Shown one piece after another: positions 1-12,000 of a stretch of 64,000 nucleotides of DNA. Origin of the DNA: Andrena cerasifolii (Eukaryota > Arthropoda > Insecta > Hymenoptera > Andrenidae). The notes beneath the pieces were generated by a model. It was not told the origin of the DNA. It did no database searches and saw nothing but the letters and a program-made list of their open reading frames with translations. The position numbers and the translations under genes are program-made. The stretch is taken from assembly GCF_050908995.1 (NCBI RefSeq), contig NC_135119.1, forward strand, positions 18,567,001 through 18,631,000, given 5' to 3'. Positions within the stretch are counted from its first letter, which is position 1. Every line of letters starts with the position of its first letter.

Positions 1-3000
1 CCGGTAGGGAGAGAGTGCGGCACACGGAGGAGAAATTCGTCAGAATGAAGTAGGTGTAAGTACACCTGAAGTCAGGGGGCCGTTCTCCCGTAGGAGAATT
101 GGCTCTACGGAACAGGCGAAGCGGAGAAGGACCCACTGCGGCTCGCGAGCTGCTAGTTCGACACCCTTGCTCTAGCGGCTACAGAGACGCTAGGGTACAT
201 ACCACAAGACTGTAAGGAGTTGAAATGAAAAAATTCAACGATAAGAGGGATACTAAAGGGAGAAGAAGGAGCCGAGTGGATGCGTATGGTTCTGGAAAAA
301 AGGAGAAGGAAAGAAGCCCAAGATGAAGTAAGAAGGCAAAACGAAAGCACCAACCTTGAATTAACAGTCTCAGAAACACTTACACACAGTATATGTAACC
401 CCATTTTGAGGACGAAAGGCAAAAAATAAACCTATTTACTATTAATTCAATAAATGTTTATTAATCTTATAAATTTCTATTAAACTTTTATTAAACTGAT
501 CAATTTTATTAATTTCATTTCAATTTTTACGAATTTTACTAATTTGTATTAAATTTTAAACATTTTTATTAAATTTGTATTAAATTTCATTAATTCTATA
601 AATTTGTATTGAATTTTATTTTTATAAATTTTTATTAAATTGTATTAGTTTTATAAATTTTCATTAAATTTTATTAATTTAATGAATTTATTTCACTATT
701 TTATTTATTCAAATAATGCTGAACTCTGGCAGAACTCGGGGCCCGGTCAACTCGAAGGGGCATTTATCAGAACGCTTCGCCAGTCGAAGTGCATGACAAC
801 AGTCTCGCGTAAGTTCTCCTGGAGGGATGATGCGTGTCCCTGGCGCGGCGCAAGGAAAGCGCGGGGGGACGGGAAAGGACGCTAGAAGAGAATGATGTCG
901 CAATCACGAGGCTTAATTATGCCCCGTGTCCCTGCGGCGACCCGAGCCGTTTACCATTATTTCAGTAATTGGTACAAGCAATTAATCTCGCTGCACCCAC
1001 GTAGTCGCGTTACTCTCTGTCATTGGGTAGCAAGCGCGCGTTTCTTCTCGCTGAAAACAGCTATTTCCACTGTCGGCGACGCGCGACAGGTGCTAGCCCA
1101 TGCCAGCGGGCTAGAGGAGCCCGCGCCGTGGGATAACGACAATTCTCGGGCACCGGTTTCGAAATCCAAACGAAAACCCCGAGGTATTTTCAATCGTCTT
1201 CTTTGCTTGCCAGTACCTTCGGCTGCCCATCGAGCGATACCTCGTCCTGGCCGCGCCGATAGGTGAAGGCGACCGAGCAATCGTTCCTCAGCATACCTCT
1301 CACGGCCTTTTACCGCTGTACTCGGCTAACAAAACCGTCTTATCAACCGATGCTCGATTGTCAATCCTCAAGGAATTGAGAACGTGCCGCTGCTTTTTAC
1401 GGAGCCCATTTTGGTTCGGTGGAGTCTGACGGTCGACCAGTTCCTTCTTCTAAAGGGCGATCGCTCAGAAGACGCGATATTTTGAAATCCACTCGCAATC
1501 CTGTTAGACGTTATTCAATTTCAACGTCGATGCGCATCGTTAATGCTTCAGACGTGTTATTAGGTGGCACATCGCGACCATTGATCATCGACGACTGTCT
1601 GCTGCCATCTTCGGCTTAGGAAACCTTACAGATGCGCAAGGTGATTTGGAAATAGCTGGGCAATCTTTGAGGGCGCGTTGTGTATTGAAACGATTCCTTT
1701 TTTAGTTGTGAATGTAACAGACGGGCTTGTTGTTTGAGGTAGTTGTTGGAAATGATTCTTTTATGTTGGAGTGGTTACACCGACCAGGACCTTCCTTCTC
1801 TGTAAAGGGGCCCGCATGCAGGAAGTATTTTGGGGCCCCAAATAATTTCTTAATGGTAAGAAAGTATAACATCTTTTCACGGAGAAAGGATAATAATAAC
1901 AATAATAAAGAAAATCAAATGAAAAATTAAAGAAATAAGTCCTCCCATATTATGGCATGGTTACCACGCCACAATTGTGGTGTGCCCGCAATATTGCCAG
2001 TTCTGCGTTTATTAAATTAATTTGAATCAAATAAGAAAAAAATCTTTTTTTTATTTTCTCTTTTCTTCATTTTTCCTTCTTCAGGGGTCTGGCTGAGCCT
2101 AAGGTGTCAGTGAATTTTCATAGCTTTAAAATCCTCGTCCGTCAGTGTCCTACCACAAAAATTTTAAATGATGTACGAATCTTTTCCAACTAATCTTACC
2201 AGGCAGTCCACTAAGGAAACCTTTAACGCCACCAAAAGACAATTTACACGGAAATGCTTGCAACTGAATATCTCGCGTATCCGCACACGCATCTCATAAA
2301 TTTTATCTCATCTTCATGAAGTACTCAGCTCGAAAAATTTCAGCTCACACCCGCGAACAGATTGACAACGCTCACCCGTGTTCCCTGCCACACTGTTGTC
2401 AATCCACTGTCTACCTCCAATATCAATCAAACCTGCATACTTGACCCTACTACGGTCTTCGCTTCACCTATATACATTCAACTTAATGTCATGGGATGAG
2501 AAACGATGGTCCCTCGAAAATTAAAAAAGTAAAAACTCGCTGGGCCAAAAGAGACCCAAGCTTCATATCAGGGTTCTCGGGAACTAACCATGTTCTACGG
2601 TCACGTTTGCACGACCTTACCCCGTCCTTCAGGTGAGCGGAGCACGGTCCCGAGTTTCGCCCACCTATTTCTGCACCACCCTGTACAGGCGCGTGGCGGT
2701 AAATCAGAAAATAGTGAATTTGGTTAACCCAGTTCCATAGACCTCGTTCCCAGAGCGCACGACCTTTACATCTGTTGGTCGGTCTCTAGCCGAGATAGAA
2801 GAGGGATCCACCTCAAAAGCTCCTCCACCTGCCACCGGACACCAGTGTGACCAGGCTGACCGTCCGGCAGCTCGCCCACACGAATTGCTACTGCGTTATT
2901 TCGAGTGTTTTAGCCTTGGGTGGCGGCCAGAGAAAACTTTTGAAATATCGGGGAACGCTTGGGCCTCTCTTTCTCGGGCACGCCGGGACGGTATTCGGGA

Positions 3001-3481
3001 TAAGTACAGAGTAGCACAAAGTGTCCACGACGTAGATACAACGAGTCCGCGATGGGAGGCAGGTTGCCGAGACGCGCACAGGGTGTCCAGAGTCAAAAGG
3101 ACGCGATTCAGAAATGGGATCTACGCGGAGGAATAGGTCGGAACGCTGGGGGTAAATATTTTTTCCCAGGGAGCCGCGTTTTCGAGGAAAACAGCTTTGA
3201 GAGATCGCCGTGTGCACGTGTACACGACCAAAACACTGTTCAGAAAATCTGGATATAAACCACTAGTCGGGGGTTTATTTTTCTGCAATGTCATTATTTA
3301 CGTCTCATTTACTATTTCACCGTCTATTATTCCACTAGCTTTCACAATTATTTGAACTGCGAACACGTGGATGTGCTTCTTGAACGGTAGCACGCGGAGG
3401 CGAGGCTTTGGTCGAGAAGCCAATCACTTCGTTTCATCTTAATTTTTCCTACTTTGAATTATGTGTGTTAAATTTCGAATA
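1..3481. other. No recognisable gene
   Basis: Reading frames here are short and match no family I recognise. The composition changes from neutral (1-430) to very AT-rich (431-690), then moderately GC-rich (720-1600) and mixed. No splice-consistent exon chain, tRNA or other RNA gene was seen. It is most likely intergenic, or intron of a gene lying to the left. Confidence 0.5.
431..690. repeat. AT-rich degenerate tandem repeat
   Basis: About 260 bases are built from imperfect repeats of a 10-20 base theme close to TTTATTAAATTT or TTGTATTAAATTT. The unit length drifts, so this is a degenerate low-complexity array rather than a clean minisatellite. No coding potential. Confidence 0.7.
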
Positions 3482-3489
3482 GGTGAGCG

Positions 3490-3729
3490 CAGTGGCGGAT
3501 TTAACAGGGCGGCTGATGAGCAGTTGCCACCTAGGCCCCTGCATAGAAGGCCCACGCAGGGTCCTATAACCAAAAAAAAATATGATTAGGTATAGGCATC
3601 CAAACACTACATATTTTTCGTACTACTACACTTAGCCCGTTTTCAGGAAACTACCTCTTCATTTCCCCTCCAAAAATGGGCCCCTCGGAACGTTTGCCAC
3701 CTGGGCATTTTTTCTTAAATCCGCCACTG
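3490..3729. mobile_element. hAT-like MITE (240 bp) with perfect 8-bp TSD
   Basis: The element begins CAGTGGCGGATTTA and ends with its exact reverse complement TAAATCCGCCACTG. It is flanked by a perfect 8-base duplication GGTGAGCG at 3482-3489 and 3730-3737. An 8-bp duplication with CAGNGG-type ends is characteristic of the hAT superfamily. At 240 bp it has no room for a transposase, so it is non-autonomous. A relative lies at 26423-26580. Confidence 0.88.
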
Positions 3730-3737
3730 GGTGAGCG

Positions 3738-6321
3738 AAGGAATCAAGCATATGTACACTGAACAATTTTCTTATCTTATGGATCTTTTCAGTCGGAAAA
3801 CTTGCTACGATATATATTTATTGCACTGCTGCTTTTAGCGCACCCTGTATATTGTAACTCCTATTAGCTAGATGTCCATCATCCGCACCACCTTGGTCGC
3901 TCATAATTACCGCTGGACGAGTAATTTCATCCTGCTTCTGTCTTCGGTGACCATTTCTCATAGTCACATTACTTGAACGCGAGACACGCGCAACCATCCT
4001 CCCCTCTTAAGGGGTTAAACCCCCCTCTATATCACAATGAATCTATGACACGGTTCATTTCATCTGTGACACAGATTTTGCAATATCGCGGTCTATACTT
4101 ACTCCTTTATTTTGGTTCCACGAGCGTGGACACGTTGTTACGGGCGTGCCTCTTTTATCGTAAATCAGTAGCCATTGAATTAACGCTGTTGTTCCGAGAT
4201 CACAAGAAGCTACCTTGCCAAGATTACAACGAAGTTGTAGCGCCTTCTGTTGCGCGCCACGCGCAGCTTTTCGGTTGACAACGTAATGGGACATTTCTAC
4301 CGTCGAGAGCCCTTATAGGATTACCTTCGAGCATTCGTTAAGGATGAAACTCGCAAATTGAATATAACGGTACAGTAAATCGATGCTAGCCTCTAGAAAG
4401 TTCTTTAACCTTTTCTGTGCTCCGCTGCTCTACGTGACTTCATGTCCAATATTAGAATTATCTATTCACCGGTGGCATGTTTGCAACTGAATTTGAAGCG
4501 TGACATCGCAGAGCGAGCTACTGACGCATGCCTGACCACGCACTGAGCGGTTCCACTTGCACCTTCCATGGAGGGAGGCAACGTGGGGCCATAGGCCCTT
4601 GATCTTGGATAGGAAAAGAATTACCATTATATTTTCGTTAAGACTTCAACTGAAATTTAATACTTCTTTCAGTTACGAGTGTAGACAACGCAGATTCTTT
4701 AACCCAATATCTTTGTATACTTTCAATGGTGTATTGCCAAGTGATTCGTTGAAAAATGGGTCACAAACGTAGGTATGCATTTGAACAAATATATTTCTAC
4801 TTAAAAGATCGAGGTAGTCAGCACGATCTTTAATGCACCCACACGGGGAAAGTGGATTTTATCATTCCACCCCCACTCTACGCACAGCTCCTAACAAACA
4901 AAACCTTCGTATCTACATTGTCTCAGGGACATTAACATTTCGCCCTCTGGATTTCACACAGACTTTGTATACTGCCTTTAGAAACACTGGCACCGTTAAT
5001 TCCCTCCATCAGCAAATAAAATATAATCATTAACCCAACTATATAAACCGAACGTGGGTCGCACGTTCGAAGAACTGGGTTAACACTTCATCGCCGAGTG
5101 TTTCGCTGCAAACAGTTCCTACCCACTTCAGCGAAAGAATTACCTTAAACTTACTAGCGCGTATGAAAACGTTCATCGATCATAGGACTCTCCATCGTTA
5201 TTCTATCTACCAAGCCCCGAAGCGCAGACCGTGCCCCACGACCCGTAAAAAATCACCGAGGCTGAAAATACCATGGATTCCGCGACCCGCCGTTAAAGTG
5301 TGAAAAAAAACGATTCCGCGTCTGCGATCGTCAGCCAGCGTCCCACCGCGCAGCGCGAGAGCCCGGCAGGAAAGTGCCGGGGCGGGAGATTTTCGCGGAC
5401 GCCGACGTCACGGTGGCCATTTGGCACGGCGCGGCGGTGACGTGGTCGACGAAAGGCGGCGGATAAAAAGAATATGACGGACGGACGACGCCGTGACGAT
5501 CGACGGTGTCGCGGCGGCAGGGATAATTGGATTTTTCAGGGAGCGCGGCTTTGGCAGCGGGGAACGCTTCCGCGGGCGAAAACGAGCCCCGGCACGTGGG
5601 GCCTCGGGCGAGAAATAATAATAACAGCTCTCGCAAAGATTCCACTCTATGACTTCGATCTGAAATTGAAATAGATCTCGCCGAGTGCCGTGCGCGCGGA
5701 GGGACGTGGCCGCAAGGAGGAGATACTCGCGGGGATCTGCGCTCATCCGACGCGAAGTTTGCTTTTCTCTGTCCTCCCCTGTTTCTTTACCTTTCTTCTT
5801 TACAATCTATATTTCTCCCGCTTTCGCCCCGTCTCTCACGCAAGCACGCACGAAAGTTCTGTTACAGCGATCGGCGCGGGAAAGAATGAGACGACCACCG
5901 TGTTTCGTCATCGTGGCGCCGTCGCATCGCAGTTGAGGCAGCGCGGACTTCTCGCACCCCCGCGCTCGATACCGCGCAGACTGAACGCATGTATGACAGA
6001 TGGTAGAGCGTCCTAACGCTGCTACCTGACTAGGAGAGCTGCACGGATTTCTTAAATATGCGATGTATCATCCAGGCGACCATCCCACCTGAAAGGACGA
6101 CCCCGCTCCTGTAATTAAAAACGATTAATCTCGATGGATTGGAAGCCGTGGAGCAGCTCGCTAATTGCTTGGCTGTGGGAGCGTTCGATGGTTCGAGTTT
6201 GCGGTGTGGCGCAGGTATCTGGATGCTGGAAACTGGATGGAACTCTGGAGAGTGATTGGGAGGATGCTGGATGAGTCACGGGCTGTCTCGTGACGTTACT
6301 TTGCTGCTATTGCAGCTTTCC
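3738..6321. other. Intergenic; CpG-rich patch at about 5320-6010
   Basis: No gene is recognised. Bases 5320-6010 are strikingly rich in G+C and CpG, unlike the AT-rich flanks, and include a CRE-like GACGTCA near 5403. Open frames in the patch are GC-driven, overlap on both strands and resemble no family. In hymenopteran genomes such patches are often promoters or first exons, so it may mark the 5' end of an unidentified transcript. Confidence 0.45.
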
Positions 6322-6325
6322 TTAA

Positions 6326-6961
6326 GGGGTGACCGCAAGCAGTAAGGTCAGAAAAAGAACGGTTCTTTGGGGATTTATTTCAGAAATAGTATTTAAAGTA
6401 AAAGTAAGTTAGTAAAAGTATTTATTTACTGCAAAATTACAAATGATTTTCCGGAAGCTGTTTTTAGAAATATGTTTCGCGGTTACCAACATTATTCGGA
6501 ACTGGGCTATCTAAAATCAAAAATCGAAGGAGATTTAGGTAGTACAATAGTTTATCTAGTCTTCAATCGTTCCGTCTTATATACTGTGAATGCTCGATTT
6601 TCGAAAAAAAGAAACACTCACTTTTCATTCATAAAATAAAAAGTATGTCTTAGAAAAACAAATGCTTGGATTGAAGAGTAATTTGAATATCTGGAGTCTA
6701 GAATAAACCTACAAAGTTTCAGAAAGATTGGTGAAGCGGTTCTTGAGAAATCGTGGTCTGCGCGATCCAAAAACCCATTTCGCGAAATCAGTTGTAATTT
6801 TGCAATAAATGAATACTTTTACACCAAAACATAATATAATAACCTGTTAAAGTGTTCTTCGTCTGAATACAAAAACCTTTGCGTAAAAATATCCATGTAT
6901 TTTCTGAAATAAATTCCCAAAGAATCGTTCTTTTTCTGACCTTACTGACTGCGGTAACCCC
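6326..6961. mobile_element. TTAA-flanked foldback element A (636 bp)
   Basis: Both ends carry GGGG/CCCC directly inside a TTAA (6322-6325 and 6962-6965). The arms pair: 6326-6390 matches the reverse complement of 6900-6961 with few mismatches, and similarity continues inward to about 6470 and 6785. There is no transposase frame. A TTAA target suggests piggyBac or Kolobok-like mobilisation. The right-hand TTAA is also the left-hand TTAA of the next element. Confidence 0.82.
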
Positions 6962-6965
6962 TTAA

Positions 6966-7454
6966 AGGGGCTATACCTAGTCAGGCGGCCGAAAAGAGGC
7001 GAATGTTTGTGAATTTTTTTGAAAAAGCGGAAGCATATATTCTTACAGAACTTTTTGCGCTTAAAAGAGCTGATTTTTTCGTGCAAAAATCACGAGAAAA
7101 AAGTCAGGATTTCAACTTTAAATATTCGCCAGTTTGTTTTAAATTAATATTTCGGAAAATGCCCTCCATCAATCTGAGGATACATTAATATACTAACGAA
7201 ATCTTTTTTGTTTTTTGATTTCAGATAATCTGGTTCCGAATATCTGTGCTCACCGCAAAAGCAAATTTTTAAAAATGCTTCTTGTCGGTTGTTACTTTAC
7301 TATAAACGTAAATATTTTTCCCCGAAAAAATTACCAAATGTTCTTTAAATGTTACTCTTTTAAGCGCGAAAAGTTTTGTAAAAATATATGCTTCCGCTTC
7401 TTAAAAAAAAATTCACAAATATTCGCCCCTTTTCGACCGCCTAGGAATAACCCC
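6966..7454. mobile_element. TTAA-flanked foldback element B (about 490 bp)
   Basis: It starts AGGGGCTATACCTAGTCAGG after the TTAA at 6962-6965 and ends CCGCCTAGGAATAACCCC before the TTAA at 7455-7458. The arms (AAAAGAGGCGAAT, GAATTTTTTT, GCTTAAAAGAGC) pair across the whole element. It is clearly homologous to the copy at 57256-57834. It abuts element A through a shared TTAA. Confidence 0.85.
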
Positions 7455-7458
7455 TTAA

Positions 7459-8721
7459 AATGCAATCTTCCCTTCTCATCCACGCGAACCGATTCAGTAT
7501 TCCACGTATAAAACAGTTTCCTACACCTCCAATCTTTACGAAGTATATATTACCGCAGAGATTTAACGCGCTGTATCTCAGAAAATGTAATTAACACCTC
7601 GCACGCGTGTTGTTTTAGCCACGGAGAAATTAATGCCCCACCGTTCCACCTCCTCCACTGTCAACCATAACACAGGCACGACCGAACCGAATCAATTACC
7701 CCGCGCACGAGCGATTAGGTAACAACGAGTTTCGCAAGGGTTTCAGGGAACGTCGAAGAGGAGAGATACCGAAATCGGGGCATCCCGAGCGTTTTGCGTT
7801 CGTTATTGGGTAACGCGATGGGTGCCACGTAGCTCGGTGGCTTCGCAACAATTGGCACCGCGATCGCCACTTATGCATCTACGGCAATCTCCGTGCTAAT
7901 TAGAGATTCTGCGGGCCGAGGCTCGGCCCGCTGAGAACGTCCATTAATTCGTTTGACGCAACGGTCGGATCGCCTCGTTCACTAATACCAGGGGAAGAGG
8001 ATCGAATTGGGCGTCGCGCTTTGATCACGGTTACGTCGCGGATGCAGGACGTTACCGAATTTAGTGCATACGCGCGCACGCACCGAGAATGGCACCGAAA
8101 ACCGACGGCGGAACGTCCCGCGCCGCTAATCGCGAAACGACTCCGGCCTCGAGGTCGCGGAACGGCGAACGGCGTTCCACCAGGGGATTATTATCGGCCG
8201 AACGGACCGCGTAATTTTGGGATCGCGCGATAATGCAGTAAATTAGGCGGCGATAAATGTCGCGGGACGTTAAATCACCGGCAACGACGGTCGTGCACTT
8301 GCGCGGGACGCGATTCAATTTCGCGCCGAGACTATGCTGGAAGAAAAATTCCTACCTTGCAATTTTCTTATTTCTTACGAGAAGGGAGAAAGTTCGTAAG
8401 TGATCCGAATCGAATTGTACGGAAATGGACGGATAGGGGTGGGAGTATTTACTGCAGCTACTTCTTAGTCACGATGTATATTAAATTGTGCGCAAGTATA
8501 TGCTAATCCATGGATATGAAAGGAAGGATAATATTTATCCTCTGTCCGCGGTGGAATCCTATATTGAAACGAATTGAGAAAATAAGCAAACTTCCCATGT
8601 GCTCTTAGATACCTACTTAGATTCCGCAGTGACTCCTAATCGCCGCACTAGCTGGGTGCTTGAGTAATTTTTTTTTTTTTTACTTCTCAATCTGCACGGG
8701 TATTTGGGAGATTCTGAAATT
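7459..8721. other. No recognisable gene; CpG-rich
   Basis: A GC- and CpG-rich interval (about 7590-8330) lies between transposon copies. No exon, RNA gene or family match was recognised. It holds the short perfect palindrome at 7911-7931, and poly-T at about 8667-8680. Confidence 0.4.
7911..7931. other. GC-rich perfect hairpin
   Basis: The two arms GCGGGCCGAG and CTCGGCCCGC are exact reverse complements around a single central G, so the 21 bases can fold into a very stable stem. There is no T-tract or gene beside it. Function unknown. Confidence 0.6.
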
Positions 8722-8933
8722 CAGGGCCCGATCTAGGGGGGTGTAAACAGACCAAAATTGGTTAACTGGTAATTAATGAATATTCATTTTTTTATAAAAC
8801 AGAAGGCTTTTGTTATTCCGCAAATACTTACAAAGAGTTTCACTGACTGTGAAAAATTATATTTTAAAATAACTGTTTATAATTAAATATAAAGGGCGGC
8901 AGAAATCATTTTTGGGCCTGGGATCGGGCCCTG
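8722..8933. mobile_element. hAT-like MITE (212 bp), degraded target site
   Basis: It begins CAGGGCCCGATC and ends GATCGGGCCCTG, a perfect 12-base terminal inverted repeat; further bases pair (TAGG against CCCAGG). The 8-base flanks (CTGAAATT and TTTAAATG) match at only 5 of 8 positions, so the duplication is decayed or the superfamily call is wrong. It has no coding capacity. It lies about 120 bases past the PNLDC1 stop and may be in that gene's 3' UTR. Confidence 0.65.
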
Positions 8934-9055
8934 TTTAAATGTAAGTTACTTCGAAAACGAGGCCCCGTATGAAAGAAGTTATTATACAATTCCCATTGAC
9001 TTTTCGCTACGAAATCACCCTACCCGCAATTCCACTATTATACTACCACTGTACT

Positions 9056-12000
9056 CTACGCGATCGTCCGAAATTTCACACACTTCTTGCTCCCCATAAG
9101 TAAAAAGAGTGCGAACAGGGCAAGCGAGTATAATAGCTGCCACGATGCCGCGGTAAGTAGAAATAATTTCCTCATGGAATTGTATCACTAAACAGGTTCA
9201 AACTTCCCCACATTGTACCGAGGAAGCAGCGAGATGAGGATGTAGAAAGGAGAAGAAAATGTTCGTGCACATACCACAGAATGATTTTACTAGGAGGAGC
9301 GTGCCTGATGGGGTTGTACCGCGCCACTTGTAAATCCTGGTTGTCCTTGAAGTGATTCAATATGTCCAGCGCACTGCAACAGAATTTTTAAAGCGACAAC
9401 GATTATAACACGTCGGGTAAAAATAATTTCCTATCGATTACGTTGAGTAACGCGCCGGACTGAGCCGTTGTTTAATCCGCGACGCAAAGCAGAGGATTAA
9501 TAAAGTGAACAAATAAATCCACCTGAAATCATCCCCCCTTTCTTTCCATTTCTCTTAATATCCTAAAGCCGCAGGATTCCACGACGCAATGAAGCTCTTC
9601 GCCTCTTTTTAAATCATTAAACAGCGATACGTTCTTGGGAATACGTTTTACGAGCCTCGCGCCGCGAGTTCTTCCCTGGGGGAAGGTTTGCACGCGTTCG
9701 ATTTGCATAATTCGCCGGCCCGATATGCGCTAGCTCCGGTACAAAAGTTCGTTGGTAGACACGATACAGAGGGCTTGGAGGAATGCCAGTGGCGAGGAAA
9801 ATCTGACGCTTATAATATATGAACGCCGGTAGGTAGGCCGAGTGAATTGTGCAGGGGGGTGCTGAGAGTAAAAGAGAATGCATCACGCTCGTGAAAACGC
9901 ATACTTGATTGCGGGACACCGGATAATTCATTTTGATCTAATTCGGGAATGATGAAGTCAGCTGATCCGCGTGACGAGGCTGAGCGGCTCCCTTTGTGTT
10001 CTTAACAAAAGATATTGTTACGGTGTGGATCGGCATCCCTGACCACCCAGCCTTCACAGTGGCGCATTGGGCCGGGCGTAAGGTTTTCGAAACGAAAGGG
10101 AAACTTGAATCTTTAACGAAGTTGAACGGATAAGAATATTTTGAAGAAAAATTTAATTAATGCAAATTCAATAAAATTCAGTAGGTGATTATAATTTACT
10201 TAAAGAATAAAATTCAGTAGGTGATTATAATTTACTTAAAGAATAAAATTCAGTAGGTGATTATAATTTACTTAAAGAATAAAATTCAGTAGGTGATTAT
10301 AATTTACTTAAAGAATAAAATTCAGTAGGTGATTATAATTTACTTAAAGAATAAAATTCAGTAGGTGATTATAATTTACTTAAAGAATAAAATTCAATAG
10401 GTGATTATAATTTACTTAAAGAATAAAATCCAGTTTTCTTTTCGCTTTACAAAGCCCCTTCTTTGAGGGGTGCTCTTTGCCCCTCTGGGTGCGCCATTGT
10501 GTGTAACAATAATTAGTATTAAGTGTTTGCTTTCTCATTTTGTAGAGCAATTTTTAAGGTTCTGGATGCAGTAATGCGAAGCACGTGAAATGGTGAAGCA
10601 CCAATTTCTTTGGGGGCGCTATTAGTGGCAAGTAGTTAAGCAGTTAATGGAGAGATAAACGCCAAGGCGTGATGAAACTTGCGCCGTGGGATGCGATGAT
10701 CTCTATCAAAAGGTACTGTTACGTTCTAGTGCATCACTTTCGAAGCCTGAAAGCTTTCATCGTGCAGGTCCCATGTGTACTAATTTTACACAGAGTACTG
10801 AAACTTCGAATTTTCGACATTATTTGATGGCTACTGGAGTTAAAATTATTAATACTATGAAATCCTTCATTCCGTAATTTATGAAGTAATTTCGAAAATT
10901 CTGAACGGAGCGATGCGAAGTATGTTGAAGATTGGTGGTTCGTTAATATCTCGGGAGGAATATTAGTGCTAAGTAGTTAATGGAACAATAAACGGTGGGG
11001 CGCAATGATTAAACAGTGGGGGTAGCAACGATATTCCAGTCCCAATGGTTCTTATGTAAGTGCTCATTGTTTCGACAGCTCGTCGAATGGAAAGTAAACG
11101 GGATTTAATGGATTCGCTTGAATCCCCGATATTTAACTGACGGCCGTTTGTGATTTCAACCTGTCTGAATTAAGAAAACGCAATCGATTGTTCGATTCGA
11201 GGTTCCCTTCGGGAAACAAACCGCGCTGCGAGTTTAACGCAATGCGGATTCATCGTTCAATAAGATTAATTTCTACTCGTAAGGCACACTTTTCTTGTGT
11301 CCGTTTAGTCATCCACCCTTATTGTTATATAGGGCAAAGATACCAGTAGTTGACAACTTTTCAAAAAAAACGTGAAAAATAAGGTTTTTAGAAGTGCAAC
11401 TATCTCTTTTCAACAGCGCGCCGCGGCTCCTAACAACCACAGTTCGCCACTTCCAAAGACCTTATTTTTCACGTTTTTCTGAAAAGTTGTCAATTACTGA
11501 CACATGGTCAACTACTGGTAACTTTACCCTAAATCATTTCCTGCTTCATAACGACTTGCTCATTGATAAATTGAATAGAGTCGGAGAAACCATGAATTAA
11601 AAAAGGAATATATTCGTGATACGTATCTTCAGTCGTAAAAAGAAAGATAAATTAATTACACTAATGGTTTGTATGCTCTCAAGCGCAAAACCTGCATATC
11701 TGTTAAGTAACGAAGACCTAGGAAATCTGTTCGCTGCAAGAGAATTTTGACAGAGTGAACGCAGACATTAATCTTGATTCCTTCATCGTTATTCAAGAGA
11801 AGATAAATGCTTTCTCTCGTAAAGCGTATGTCATACAGATTTGATGTATAACAATAACAATTATACGGGCAAAAGAATCGAATTTATGCTAAAGGTTTAT
11901 GTAAGAACCCCAATGGTCTAAATAATCTTCAAAGGATCTTAGGCCATTCACCTTTCCCCGCCGATATATTTATAGCGTTCCTGGTGATGCCCCAGTGACA

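Noticed and set aside
1726..1750. TTGAGGTAGTTGTTGG string resembling a let-7 seed
   Set aside because: The seed-like part matches but the following bases do not, and no hairpin partner arm is visible nearby.
10170..10433. Regular direct repeats resembling a CRISPR array
   Set aside because: Repeats are contiguous with no spacers, in a eukaryotic intron; this is a minisatellite.
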